Source: Clostridia bacterium
Lineage (GTDB): Bacteria; Bacillota; Clostridia; Lachnospirales; Lachnospiraceae
Reading direction: 5' to 3'
Assembly (NCBI GenBank): GCA_910575625.1
Contig: CAJTFD010000002.1
Location: forward strand, 62,001-126,000
DNA length: 64,000 nt
The notes beneath the pieces are model-generated. The model ran no database searches. It saw only the letters and a program-made list of their open reading frames with translations, and was not told the origin of the DNA. Position 1 is the first letter of the stretch. Each line of letters starts with the position of its first letter. Shown here one piece after another: positions 24,597-33,268 of the stretch. The position numbers and the translations under genes were made by a program.

Positions 24597-26549
24597 TTAA
24601 GCGGATACGGGTGTGAGCTTCCCGCCTCCGGGCAGTTCCAGGGTCTGTCCGTCCAGCCATTTGTTGTCGGTGTGGGCGGGGTCGTAGTATACGGTGTGGC
24701 CGTTGGACTGGATGTTGCTGCAGCTCTCCTGGGTGTTTGACAAAGAGGTAAGGTAAGAATCTGCAGTCACGTTCCAGGTGGAGGAGTCATCCAGATGGAG
24801 GGAGGTCTCTTTACCAGTATGAGCGGTGTCGATGGCTCCGGTGAGTGTGGACTTTTCGGAGAGGATCAGGTTGACTGTGCTGATCCCGTCGCAGGAAATG
24901 TCGCCGTCCAGGATCTGTTGTGTGCCGGTCAGGGTGAGGCTCCCGCCGTTCTGGCCGGGGATGCCCCAGTTGTTCGTCTCATTTTGGGATACCTGGATCA
25001 GGGTACCGCTGGGGAAGGTCAGCTCTGTGTTGGTCAGCGTGACTTCCGCGTCGGTGTTGGTCACGTAGATCATGGGGCCGCTGCTGGTGGTCGTCAGTTT
25101 GGAGTTAGCGGCATGGAGGACTGCTGTACCTTCCCCGGCGTCGCCGGAGGTGCTCTGGTAGAGCATGAGCCCGTTTGGCCCCGCGCCTGTCAGCTCGCAG
25201 TCTGTGAGGTCGATGGAATTTTTCCCCTCCACGACTAAGGTCTGGGATCTGGCGGCGGTCCCGGCGGCGTTTCGGACTGTGATATCCCCCGTGGAGTAGA
25301 TACAGGGGCTGCCTTCTCCCGCAGTGGACAAGGTGGCCCCGTTTACGGTGATCGTCCCCTCGCCCCGGTCGGTGGCGAGGGCGGCGCAGTGAGTCCCTTC
25401 TGTGGTAATGTCCACGCTGGAGGCTGTGATCGTGCCTCCGTAGGTGGCATCCAGCCCTCTGGCGGAATCTCCCGTGGTGTGGATCCTTATATTGTCGGCT
25501 GTGATCGAGGAACCTTCTCCGGTGGCGAATATGGCGTTGGAACCCTCGCCGGTGGAGGTGATCTCGATGTTCGTTAGTTCTGCCGTGCCGGCATTGGTCA
25601 CGGCCAGTGCGGCGTTTAAGCCGTAAAAGTTGCTGTTGTCTTCATTGGAGGTGTCCCCGGATTTGGACAGGACAGCCCCGGCCATGTACAGGTTCCCCTG
25701 GTCTGTGACCAGGACAGCGTTTTCATCGTCCGATGTGGAGGAAAAGGATTCGTCCGATGAAGATATCTTTTTCCCCTCGATGGTCTTCGCGCCGGACAGC
25801 TCAAGGTCTGAGGCTTCCGCACCGCCGCCAGGGCCGGGCATCCCCTGCCGGATCGTGATGGCGGCGGCGGTCGTCCTGTCTTCTTTGAGAGTGACTGTGA
25901 GCATGCAGCCCTCGGTGATGTCTTCTAGGCTTGCGTCTGTGGTATCTGCATCGTTTTCAGCTTCGAGGGTATAGACGGTATCTTTCGTGACTGTGATGTC
26001 CTTTTCCTCACCCATCGGCTGGTGTTGGCCGCCGTCATTGCCGGACAGAGCGGGTGCTCCTTCCATGCTATTGTCTGACGCAGCGGGCGGCTGGCCCATG
26101 TCGTCTCCGGGTTTTGCGGGCGGCTCATCCATCTCACCGTCCGACATGGAGGGCGGCTGGCCTGTGTCGTCTCCAGGTTTTGCGGGCGGCTCATCCATCT
26201 CACCGTCCGACATGGAGGGCGGCTGGCCTGTGTCGTCTCCAGGTTTTGCGGGCGGTCCACCCATCTCGCCGTCTGATATGGAGGGTGGCTCATCCATCTC
26301 GCCGTCCGACATGGAGCCATCGCTGCCGTTGCCGCCGGGGGCGGGACCATTCATGTTTTGGAGGGTCAGTGTGATGGTGTCATCCTGGATGCTTTTTACC
26401 CGTCCATAGATGACGGATCCATCTTTTTGTGTATCGGGCGTTTCTTCTTTAGCAGAGGTATCTGTGGGTGAGGTGTTCTTGCCGCATCCCGTTAAGGGAG
26501 CACAGGCCATGGCCGTGCAGAGCAGTAGGGTCAAGAATTTTTTTTTCAT
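24597..26549 (-). CDS. Secreted lipoprotein with Asp/Pro-rich repeats and a predicted beta-helix domain
   Basis: 650 residues. A signal peptide (KKKFLTLLLCTAMACAPLTGC) ends in lipobox LTGC with lipidated C22. A low-complexity region at about 75-185 repeats a 22-residue unit containing DGEMDEPPAKPGDD. From about 245 to the end, short imperfect repeats of the form NI.I.TTGD.A.G..A and TLSTAGEGS suggest a right-handed parallel beta-helix, like the Cthe_2159-type carbohydrate-binding or pectate-lyase-like families. No catalytic residues can be assigned. Likely displayed on the cell surface with the acidic repeat as a stalk. AAAGGAA lies 13 bases before the ATG, a weak site. Binding target unknown. 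Confidence 0.8.
   Translation of the reverse strand: MKKKFLTLLLCTAMACAPLTGCGKNTSPTDTSAKEETPDTQKDGSVIYGRVKSIQDDTITLTLQNMNGPAPGGNGSDGSMSDGEMDEPPSISDGEMGGPPAKPGDDTGQPPSMSDGEMDEPPAKPGDDTGQPPSMSDGEMDEPPAKPGDDMGQPPAASDNSMEGAPALSGNDGGQHQPMGEEKDITVTKDTVYTLEAENDADTTDASLEDITEGCMLTVTLKEDRTTAAAITIRQGMPGPGGGAEASDLELSGAKTIEGKKISSSDESFSSTSDDENAVLVTDQGNLYMAGAVLSKSGDTSNEDNSNFYGLNAALAVTNAGTAELTNIEITSTGEGSNAIFATGEGSSITADNIRIHTTGDSARGLDATYGGTITASSVDITTEGTHCAALATDRGEGTITVNGATLSTAGEGSPCIYSTGDITVRNAAGTAARSQTLVVEGKNSIDLTDCELTGAGPNGLMLYQSTSGDAGEGTAVLHAANSKLTTTSSGPMIYVTNTDAEVTLTNTELTFPSGTLIQVSQNETNNWGIPGQNGGSLTLTGTQQILDGDISCDGISTVNLILSEKSTLTGAIDTAHTGKETSLHLDDSSTWNVTADSYLTSLSNTQESCSNIQSNGHTVYYDPAHTDNKWLDGQTLELPGGGKLTPVSA
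26092..26330. repeat. 66-bp coding tandem repeat in the lipoprotein stalk
   Basis: Two almost identical 66-bp copies (26116-26181 and 26182-26247) are flanked by partial, more diverged copies on both sides. Each encodes a 22-residue Asp/Glu/Pro-rich unit. Being in frame and nearly identical, the array is likely to vary in copy number between strains. Confidence 0.85.
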
Positions 26550-26907
26550 AAAGTCCGATGTTCCTTTCTGGTCTTAAACGTTTCTTAGAGTATAGAGGCT
26601 GTGTTTGTTAAATCTGTGGTTAAAATGTGAAAGATCTATGAAAGGGGAGATAGGATACCGTTGGCTGGTATCATGTTTTCCCTTTTTGTTCCGATCGGAT
26701 GCGGGCAGTATGGCTCATGCTCCGGGATGACTTGACTGTATATACAGATTTTCTCCAACAGAAACTGAAAGTGGTAAATAATGAAAAAGTGTGTTATATT
26801 ACTGTTATGGAAAAAATGTTTGCGTATGTCATAAGGAAACAGAAGATGGATCTTTTTGTTTTTTTGAACAGGCTTGTACAGCGGCAGGCAAAGGAGTGAA
26901 CACAGAT
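26550..26907. promoter_or_regulatory. Divergent intergenic region with a CTGTATATACAG palindrome upstream of fumarase
   Basis: 358 bases between the lipoprotein and fumarase genes. TTGACT at 26732-26737 overlaps the 12-bp perfect palindrome CTGTATATACAG (26736-26747), which could be an operator of GntR/TreR-like form; no convincing -10 sits at the right spacing. A 66-codon plus-strand frame (26699-26899) ends at the fumarase ribosome site but has no recognisable product. Nothing else is evident. Confidence 0.35.
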
Positions 26908-27753
26908 ATGATAAGAGAAGTGGAAGTAGGAGAGTTGACCCGGCAGATCCGGGATATGTGCATACAGGTGAACCACTATCTGTCCAAGGATATGGCCTGT
27001 GCCATGGAGACGGCGGCGGAGAAAGAGCAGAGCCTGTTGGGAAAGAAGATCCTGGGGCAGTTGGAGGAGAACTTAAAGATCGCAGGGGAAGAGCAGATCC
27101 CGATCTGTCAGGATACGGGTATGGCGGTGATCTTTCTGGAGATCGGTCAGGATGTCCATCTGACAGGCGGAGACCTGGGGCGGGCTGTGGAAGAGGGTGT
27201 GCGCCGGGGATATATAGAAGGATATCTGCGCAGATCTGTGGTGGGCGATCCCCTGATCCGTGAGAATACGAAGGACAACACCCCAGCCGTCCTGCACACC
27301 CAGATCGTACCGGGGGATCAGGTGACCATCACGGTGGCGCCCAAAGGTTTCGGCAGTGAAAATATGAGCAGGATCGCCATGTTAAAACCCGCCCAGGGGG
27401 TGGAAGGCGTCAAACAGGTGATCCTGGATACAGTGCGTGAGGCTGGTCCCAACGCATGTCCGCCCCTGGTGGTGGGCGTGGGGATCGGAGGGACCTTTGA
27501 AAAAGCGGCGCTGCTGGCCAAGCAGGCGCTGACCCGTCCGGTGGGAGAGAGGGCGAAAGAGGCCCATATATGCAGTCTGGAAGAAGAGATGTTGGAAAAA
27601 GTCAATGCGCTGGGCATCGGGCCCGGGGGCCTGGGTGGCACCGTGACGGCCCTGGCTGTCCATATCAACACCTATGCCACCCACATCGCCGGACTGCCGG
27701 TGGCGGTGAACCTATGCTGCCATGTGAACCGCCATATAAAGAGGGTCATATAG
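26908..27753 (+). CDS. Fumarate hydratase class I, alpha (N-terminal) subunit
   Basis: 281 residues, the TtdA/FumA-N family. The alpha chain holds the oxygen-labile [4Fe-4S] cluster that activates fumarate or malate (or tartrate in the related dehydratase). The cluster cysteines C-x-D-type motif ICQDTGMAV near residue 70, ACPPL near 192 and the C-terminal NLCCHVNRH fit. GIGGTFEKAA is also conserved. Earlier in-frame starts lack a ribosome site; ATG 26908 follows AAGGAGTG at about 10 bases. The beta subunit gene follows 20 bases downstream, then purL. Fumarase is more likely than tartrate dehydratase given this context, but sequence alone does not separate them. Confidence 0.9.
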   Translation: MIREVEVGELTRQIRDMCIQVNHYLSKDMACAMETAAEKEQSLLGKKILGQLEENLKIAGEEQIPICQDTGMAVIFLEIGQDVHLTGGDLGRAVEEGVRRGYIEGYLRRSVVGDPLIRENTKDNTPAVLHTQIVPGDQVTITVAPKGFGSENMSRIAMLKPAQGVEGVKQVILDTVREAGPNACPPLVVGVGIGGTFEKAALLAKQALTRPVGERAKEAHICSLEEEMLEKVNALGIGPGGLGGTVTALAVHINTYATHIAGLPVAVNLCCHVNRHIKRVI

Positions 27754-27773
27754 AAAACGAGGAGGAGAGGGAT

Positions 27774-28328
27774 ATGGAGTATCGGATCACGGCGCCTCTG
27801 GATAAGAGTGTGGTCGGCAGACTGCGTGCCGGGGATTATGTGTGGATCAGCGGGACGATCTACACGGCACGGGATGCGGCACACAAGCGGATGCAGGAGG
27901 CATTGGATGCAGGGCAGGAGCTGCCCGTGGATTGGAAGGACAACATCATCTATTACATGGGGCCGTCCCCGGCCAGGGAGGGCCGTGTGATCGGATCGGC
28001 CGGCCCCACCACGTCCAGCCGGATGGATCCCTATGCGCCCAGACTGCTGGACATGGGATTGGGAGGCATGATCGGGAAGGGGAAGAGGAGTAAGGAGGTC
28101 ACGAAAGCCATCGTCCGCAGCGGAGCTGTTTATTTTGCGGCGGTGGGAGGCGCGGGCGCTCTCCTGTCCAGGCAGATCAAGAAAGCGGAAGTGGTCGCCT
28201 ATGATGACCTGGGCACAGAGGCGATCCGCAGATTGGAAGTGGAAGACTTTCCTGTGATCGTAGTGATCGATCCCGAGGGAAATGACCTGTATGAAAGGGT
28301 CCGCACAGAAAAGACCGGTATATCATAA
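27774..28328 (+). CDS. Fumarate hydratase class I, beta (C-terminal) subunit
   Basis: 184 residues, the TtdB/FumA-C family. It contains the swivelling substrate-binding domain: LRAGDYVWISGTIYTARDAAHKR (residues 17-39), the GPSPA and GSAGPTTSSRMD substrate loop, and GAVYFAAVGGAGALL. Its partner alpha subunit is encoded immediately upstream. GGAGGAGAGG lies a few bases before the ATG. Only 13 bases separate its stop from purL, which has its own ribosome site, so fumarase and purL are probably one transcript. Confidence 0.93.
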   Translation: MEYRITAPLDKSVVGRLRAGDYVWISGTIYTARDAAHKRMQEALDAGQELPVDWKDNIIYYMGPSPAREGRVIGSAGPTTSSRMDPYAPRLLDMGLGGMIGKGKRSKEVTKAIVRSGAVYFAAVGGAGALLSRQIKKAEVVAYDDLGTEAIRRLEVEDFPVIVVIDPEGNDLYERVRTEKTGIS

Positions 28329-28341
28329 AAGGAGAATGAGG

Positions 28342-31300
28342 ATGGGAAACGTAAGACGAGTATATGTGGAGAAGAGACCAGATTTTGCCGTTGCGGCTAA
28401 AGAGCTGAAAGCGGAGGTGGGGAGCTATCTGGGCATCCCCCAGGTGACGGGGGTGCGTGTGCTGACCCGTTACGATGTGGAAAATGTCTCCGACGAGAGT
28501 TTTGAAAAAGCCTGCTGTACCGTGTTCGCAGAGCCGCCTGTGGACATCTTATATCGGGAAGAGTTTCCGGCCGCGGCAGGTTCCCGGATCTTCTCCGTGG
28601 AATATCTGCCGGGGCAGTTCGACCAGCGGGCGGATTCTGCCGTCCAGTGCATACAGTTTTTGAAAGAGGAGGAAGAGCCGGTCATCCGTTCCGCCACCAC
28701 GTATGTGATCGAGGGCGCGGTCACGGAGGAGGAGTTTGCCGCCATCAAGGAACACTGCATCAATCCGGTGGATTCCCGGGAGACAGGGATGGACAAACCG
28801 GCGACACTGATCACGGACTTTGAGGAGCCGGATCCGGTAAAGATCTTGACAGGTTTTTGCGGCATGGAAGAAGGGGAACTGCAAAAGCTCTATGATTCCC
28901 TGGGACTTGCTATGACCTTCAGAGATTTTCAGCATATCCAGGGCTATTTTGGCGGACAGGAGAAACGGGATCCGACGATGACGGAGATCCGTGTCCTGGA
29001 CACCTACTGGTCGGATCATTGCCGCCACACCACCTTTTCCACAGAATTAAAGGACATTGCATTCGGGGAGGGGGATTACAGGGAACCCATCGTGGGGACC
29101 TACGAACGGTATCTCGCCGACAGGGCGGCGATCTATGGCGACAGAAAAGATAAATGCGTCTGCCTGATGGATCTGGCGCTGCTGGCTATGAAAAAGTTAA
29201 AAGCAGCAGGAAAGCTGGACGATCAGGAGGAATCGGATGAGATCAACGCCTGCAGCATCGTGGTCCCGGTGGACGTGGATGGGAAAGAGGAAGAGTGGCT
29301 GATCAATTTTAAAAATGAGACCCACAACCATCCCACGGAGATCGAGCCTTTCGGTGGAGCGGCTACCTGTCTGGGCGGCGCGATCCGCGATCCTTTATCC
29401 GGGCGGACCTATGTATATCAGGCGATGCGTGTGACCGGGGCGGCAGACCCCACCGTGTCTGTGAAAGATACGCTGAAAGGAAAACTGCCCCAGAAAAAAT
29501 TGGTGCGGGGCGCGGCATCCGGCTACAGTTCCTACGGCAACCAGATCGGATTGGCTACGGGCTATGTCAAAGAGATCTACCATCCGGATTATGTGGCAAA
29601 ACGTATGGAGATCGGGGCCGTATTGGGCGCAGCTCCACGCCGCGGCGTGATCCGGGAGACACCGGCTCCAGGGGATATGATCATCCTCCTGGGCGGACGG
29701 ACCGGCCGGGACGGCTGCGGCGGCGCCACCGGATCATCCAAAGTCCACACGGAGGCATCCATCGAGACCTGCGGCGCAGAAGTACAGAAAGGAAATGCGC
29801 CCACGGAGCGGAAGATCCAACGTATGTTCCGCCGGGAGGAGGTCAGCCGGATCATCAAGCGTTGTAATGATTTTGGTGCGGGCGGCGTATCCGTTGCGAT
29901 TGGAGAGTTGGCAGAGGGCCTGCGGGTGGATCTGGACCGTGTGCCGAAAAAATACGCTGGATTGGACGGGACGGAGATCGCCATATCGGAATCTCAGGAG
30001 CGGATGGCTGTGGTGGTGGATCCGAAAGACGTGGATACGTTTTTAGATCATGCACAGGAGGAGAACCTGGAAGCCGTCTGTGTGGCCGAGGTGACAGAGG
30101 AACCACGTCTGGTACTGGCCTGGAGGGGGCAGGAGATCGTGAACATCTCCAGGGCATTTTTGGACACCAACGGCGCACACCAGGAAGCCCAGGTGGCCGT
30201 GGATATCCCCAGCCGGGAAGGAAATCTGCTCATCCAGCGGGAGGATGTTTCAGATGTAAAAGAGAAATGGCTCCACACATTGGCAGACTTAAATGAGTGT
30301 TCCCAGAAGGGCCTGGTGGAGATGTTTGACGGCTCCATTGGGGCGGCTTCGGTGTTCATGCCTTACGGGGGTAAATACCAGCTCACAGAGACTCAGGCCA
30401 TGGTGGCAAAAGTCCCTGTCTTACAGGGCAAGACCAATACGGTGACCATGATGAGTTATGGATTTGACCCCTATCTGTCCAGTTGGAGTCCCTACCACGG
30501 AGCCGTTTATGCGGTGGTGGAATCGGTGGCCAGGATCGTGGCGGCCGGGGGTGACTACCGGAAGATCCGGTTTACCTTCCAGGAGTATTTCCGCCGGATG
30601 ACGGAGGATCCTCACCGCTGGAGCCAGCCCTTTTTGGCTCTGTTGGGGGCGTATGCGGCGCAGCTCGGGTTCAGACTGCCCTCGATCGGAGGCAAGGACA
30701 GCATGTCGGGGACCTTTAACCAGATCGATGTACCGCCCACTCTTGTATCCTTTGCCGTGGATGTGGCAAAATTGCAGGATGTGGTCACACCGGAACTGAA
30801 ACGGTCCGGGAACCGGCTGATCTGGCTGCGTATGCCGAAGGCTGCGTATGACTTGCCGGATTACGACGCGTTGATGGAACAATACGACAAACTGCACCAG
30901 GATATGCAGGCGGGCCGGGTGGTATCGGCTTATGCACTGGGCAGACACGGGATCGCACCGGCGGTGAGCAAGATGGCCTTTGGAAATGGGCTCGGTGTAA
31001 AGATCGAACACGCGGTGGATGCCCGGGATCTGTTCATACCAGGCTTCGGGGATCTGGTCTGTGAGATAGCGGAAGGTAAAGTCGGGGAACTGGCTGTCAC
31101 CTATACACAGATCGGACAGGTGACGGATACCGGGGCCATTGAGTACAGCAGCGTACGGATACCTCTCTCGGAAGCTCTGGATGCCTGGAAAGGGACGCTG
31201 GAGAAAGTGTTCAAGACCCGTTCCGGGGCATCGCAGGACGGAGAAACTGCTGTTGCCGCATCAACGTCTCCCGCTGAAAAGACAGCGGACGGCGGCGTCT

Positions 31301-32154
31301 ATGAAAATGGACTGTATAAAGGTGCGGATGTCCACGTGTGCACCCATAAGATCGGACAGCCCACGGTATTTATCCCTATCTTCCCAGGGACCAACTGCGA
31401 ATACGACAGCACCCGGGCATTTACCCGGGCGGGGGCAAAGGTGATCACACGGGTGTTCAAAAACCTGACACCCGCGGACATCCGGGATTCGGTGGCGGAA
31501 TTTGAGCATGCCATTGGCCAGGCCCAGATGATCATGTTCCCGGGCGGATTTTCCGCGGGGGATGAACCGGACGGCTCCGCCAAATTCTTCGCCACAGCTT
31601 TTCAAAATGAAAAGATCCGGGAGGCGGTCCAGAAACTCCTGGATGAGAGAGACGGGCTGGCGCTGGGGATCTGCAACGGCTTCCAGGCTCTGATCAAACT
31701 GGGGCTTGTACCCCATGGGAAGATCGTGGGACAGACGGAGGATTCGCCCACACTGACCTATAACACCATCGGCCGACATATCTCCAAGATGGTCTACACG
31801 AAAGTGGTGACGGATAAGTCGCCTTGGCTTTTACAGGCGGGCGTGGGGAATGTCTACTGTAACCCGGCTTCTCACGGGGAGGGACGCTTCGTGGCGGATC
31901 CCAAGTGGATCCAGAGATTATTCTTAAACGGTCAGGTGGCGACACAGTACTGCAGCCCGGATGGGGACGTGTCCATGGATGAGGAGTGGAATGTGAACGG
32001 TTCTTATCATGCGATCGAAGGGATCTTGAGTCCGGACGGACGTGTGCTGGGCAAGATGGCGCACAGTGAACGGCGGGATGACGGCGTGGCTGTGAATATC
32101 TATGGGGAACAGGATATGAAGATCTTCGAGTCTGGCGTGGCTTATTTTAAATGA
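28342..32154 (+). CDS. purL: Phosphoribosylformylglycinamidine synthase, single-chain type
   Basis: 1,270 residues. It converts FGAR plus glutamine and ATP to FGAM, step 4 of purine synthesis. The middle holds two FGAM-synthase/AIR-synthase-related halves (SDHCRHTTF near 230, NETHNHPTEIEPFGGAATCLGG near 335). The end is a class I glutaminase with PGTNCEYD, nucleophile C1111 in GICNGFQ and GFSAGDEPD. Most Bacillota split this enzyme into PurS, PurL and PurQ; the long fused form is a distinct clostridial type. The chosen ATG follows AAAGGAG by about 8 bases; upstream starts are too near the site. A strong terminator follows. No purM, N, H, D, E or K gene is in the window. Confidence 0.96.
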   Translation: MGNVRRVYVEKRPDFAVAAKELKAEVGSYLGIPQVTGVRVLTRYDVENVSDESFEKACCTVFAEPPVDILYREEFPAAAGSRIFSVEYLPGQFDQRADSAVQCIQFLKEEEEPVIRSATTYVIEGAVTEEEFAAIKEHCINPVDSRETGMDKPATLITDFEEPDPVKILTGFCGMEEGELQKLYDSLGLAMTFRDFQHIQGYFGGQEKRDPTMTEIRVLDTYWSDHCRHTTFSTELKDIAFGEGDYREPIVGTYERYLADRAAIYGDRKDKCVCLMDLALLAMKKLKAAGKLDDQEESDEINACSIVVPVDVDGKEEEWLINFKNETHNHPTEIEPFGGAATCLGGAIRDPLSGRTYVYQAMRVTGAADPTVSVKDTLKGKLPQKKLVRGAASGYSSYGNQIGLATGYVKEIYHPDYVAKRMEIGAVLGAAPRRGVIRETPAPGDMIILLGGRTGRDGCGGATGSSKVHTEASIETCGAEVQKGNAPTERKIQRMFRREEVSRIIKRCNDFGAGGVSVAIGELAEGLRVDLDRVPKKYAGLDGTEIAISESQERMAVVVDPKDVDTFLDHAQEENLEAVCVAEVTEEPRLVLAWRGQEIVNISRAFLDTNGAHQEAQVAVDIPSREGNLLIQREDVSDVKEKWLHTLADLNECSQKGLVEMFDGSIGAASVFMPYGGKYQLTETQAMVAKVPVLQGKTNTVTMMSYGFDPYLSSWSPYHGAVYAVVESVARIVAAGGDYRKIRFTFQEYFRRMTEDPHRWSQPFLALLGAYAAQLGFRLPSIGGKDSMSGTFNQIDVPPTLVSFAVDVAKLQDVVTPELKRSGNRLIWLRMPKAAYDLPDYDALMEQYDKLHQDMQAGRVVSAYALGRHGIAPAVSKMAFGNGLGVKIEHAVDARDLFIPGFGDLVCEIAEGKVGELAVTYTQIGQVTDTGAIEYSSVRIPLSEALDAWKGTLEKVFKTRSGASQDGETAVAASTSPAEKTADGGVYENGLYKGADVHVCTHKIGQPTVFIPIFPGTNCEYDSTRAFTRAGAKVITRVFKNLTPADIRDSVAEFEHAIGQAQMIMFPGGFSAGDEPDGSAKFFATAFQNEKIREAVQKLLDERDGLALGICNGFQALIKLGLVPHGKIVGQTEDSPTLTYNTIGRHISKMVYTKVVTDKSPWLLQAGVGNVYCNPASHGEGRFVADPKWIQRLFLNGQVATQYCSPDGDVSMDEEWNVNGSYHAIEGILSPDGRVLGKMAHSERRDDGVAVNIYGEQDMKIFESGVAYFK

Positions 32155-32161
32155 TGATGAG

Positions 32162-32194
32162 AAAAAGGCACTCTGCAAAATGGGAGTGCCTTTT
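32162..32194 (+). terminator. Intrinsic terminator of the fumarase-purL unit
   Basis: AAAAAGGCACTC (32162-32173) pairs with GAGTGCCTTTT (32184-32194), 11 bp with the T run in the second arm. Confidence 0.8.
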
Positions 32195-32210
32195 AAAAGA
32201 GGTATGTCTT

Positions 32211-32495
32211 ATGTGAATTTATGTGGATCCAGGAAATGAAAATTTTAGAAGTGCATTGAAGTCGGAAATCTATATAGATAAGACCGGATTATTGAGTTAT
32301 ACAGATCCTGTGATCAGGACGGAACAGCGTTGTATCTGTGTCAGCAGACCCAGGAGGCTTGGGAAATCCATAGCAGCAGACATGATATATGCGGAAGCTC
32401 TGAAAGAATACACAGGCAATCTATTGTTGGTCGGGATAAATTATGACAGATCAACGAAAAAACATTTTTGTGTAATAGAAGAATGGAAAAAATAA
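32211..32495 (+). pseudogene. Internally deleted AAA-ATPase/PD-(D/E)XK family gene
   Basis: The readable frame joins two ends of a well-known clostridial protein of about 500-560 residues (AAA-ATPase-like plus PD-(D/E)XK nuclease-like, DUF1703 type). The first part, DPGNENFRSALKSEIYIDKTG and VSRPRRLGKS, is the usual N terminus with the Walker A-like RPRRxGKS. It runs directly into EYTGNLLLVGINYD and KKHFCVIEEWKK, the usual C terminus. Roughly 400 or more residues are missing. The family's start region is also out of frame: only a GTG remains, and an ATG ten bases upstream is shifted. A deletion remnant of a mobile-like ATPase gene, not functional. Confidence 0.8.
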
Positions 32496-32501
32496 TAAAA
32501 A

Positions 32502-33122
32502 ATGAAAAACAAAACTCGGATAATGACCGTACTGATCCTTCTTATCATTTCCATCAGTATCTGTACCGGATGTAAGGGAAAAACCCCAGGCAATCTTGAC
32601 GATGTGGAAACAAAGAAGAGTGAAGTGGATGATGAGATCATATATAGTCAGACTCAATTAAAAAAATCGAAAGAACTGACAATTTCTGGAGATGGGATCT
32701 TAAAAATAGAAGTGGATTCTTTAGCAAGACCCGATGAACTGGATGCGGAACAAAAGCCAGTCTTTCTTGCTGTTCGATTAAAAGAGGATACAGATATAGG
32801 CATGCAATACACCTATGATACCTATGGAAAGGAAGGACTTGTATTCTGTTGTGATGTAAATGACAGTGATACGGATGAAACCAGGTCAGAGCCAATTTAT
32901 GCCATGCGTTTAGCGCAGTCTTCAGGAGAGGATTATGGAGAGATCTGGCAGAGCGGCGGTAATTTTTTGAAAAAGGGAACGAACCTGTTTTATATGAGCG
33001 GAGGCGATCAGACCCTTCCCTATCGTATGCAATTAAAGCTGACTTTCTTCGAACCTGAAAAAATAGAGAACGCTGTCCTTTATCCGGCAGATGACGCACT
33101 GCCATCATCAGACAACGGATAG
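32502..33122 (+). CDS. Putative lipoprotein, function unknown
   Basis: 206 residues. A signal peptide with lipobox CTGC (lipidated C24) is followed by an acidic, Asp/Glu-rich extracytoplasmic domain with beta-like stretches (IKLEVDSLARPDE-like, VFLAVRLKEDT, MQLKLTFFEP). Base composition is visibly more A/T-rich than that of the purine genes. No strong ribosome site is seen, only A-rich sequence with GGAAAA. It begins six bases after the ATPase pseudogene, suggesting this small block arrived or rearranged together. I do not recognise a family. Confidence 0.65.
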   Translation: MKNKTRIMTVLILLIISISICTGCKGKTPGNLDDVETKKSEVDDEIIYSQTQLKKSKELTISGDGILKIEVDSLARPDELDAEQKPVFLAVRLKEDTDIGMQYTYDTYGKEGLVFCCDVNDSDTDETRSEPIYAMRLAQSSGEDYGEIWQSGGNFLKKGTNLFYMSGGDQTLPYRMQLKLTFFEPEKIENAVLYPADDALPSSDNG

Positions 33123-33165
33123 AGAAAAGCTGTTTTTTTACGGTCCATACATATATCCAGACCAG

Positions 33166-33188
33166 AGAAAAGGCGCAAAACGCGCCTT
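33166..33188 (-). terminator. Terminator of the Na+:alanine symporter gene
   Basis: Minus strand hairpin AAGGCGC/GCGCCTT (33170-33176 with 33182-33188) followed by TTTTCTC. Flanking bases extend it weakly. Confidence 0.65.
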
Positions 33189-33268
33189 CGCCCTTTTCTG
33201 CGGCTGTTCCCGGAAGAGAACACGGGAAAACCCGGACGGCGCACCAGCACAGATATATTAAGATATCA

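Noticed and set aside
26699-26899. 66-codon plus-strand frame before fumarase
   Set aside because: No ribosome site at its start, no family features, overlaps the control region; possibly a leader peptide but unsupported.
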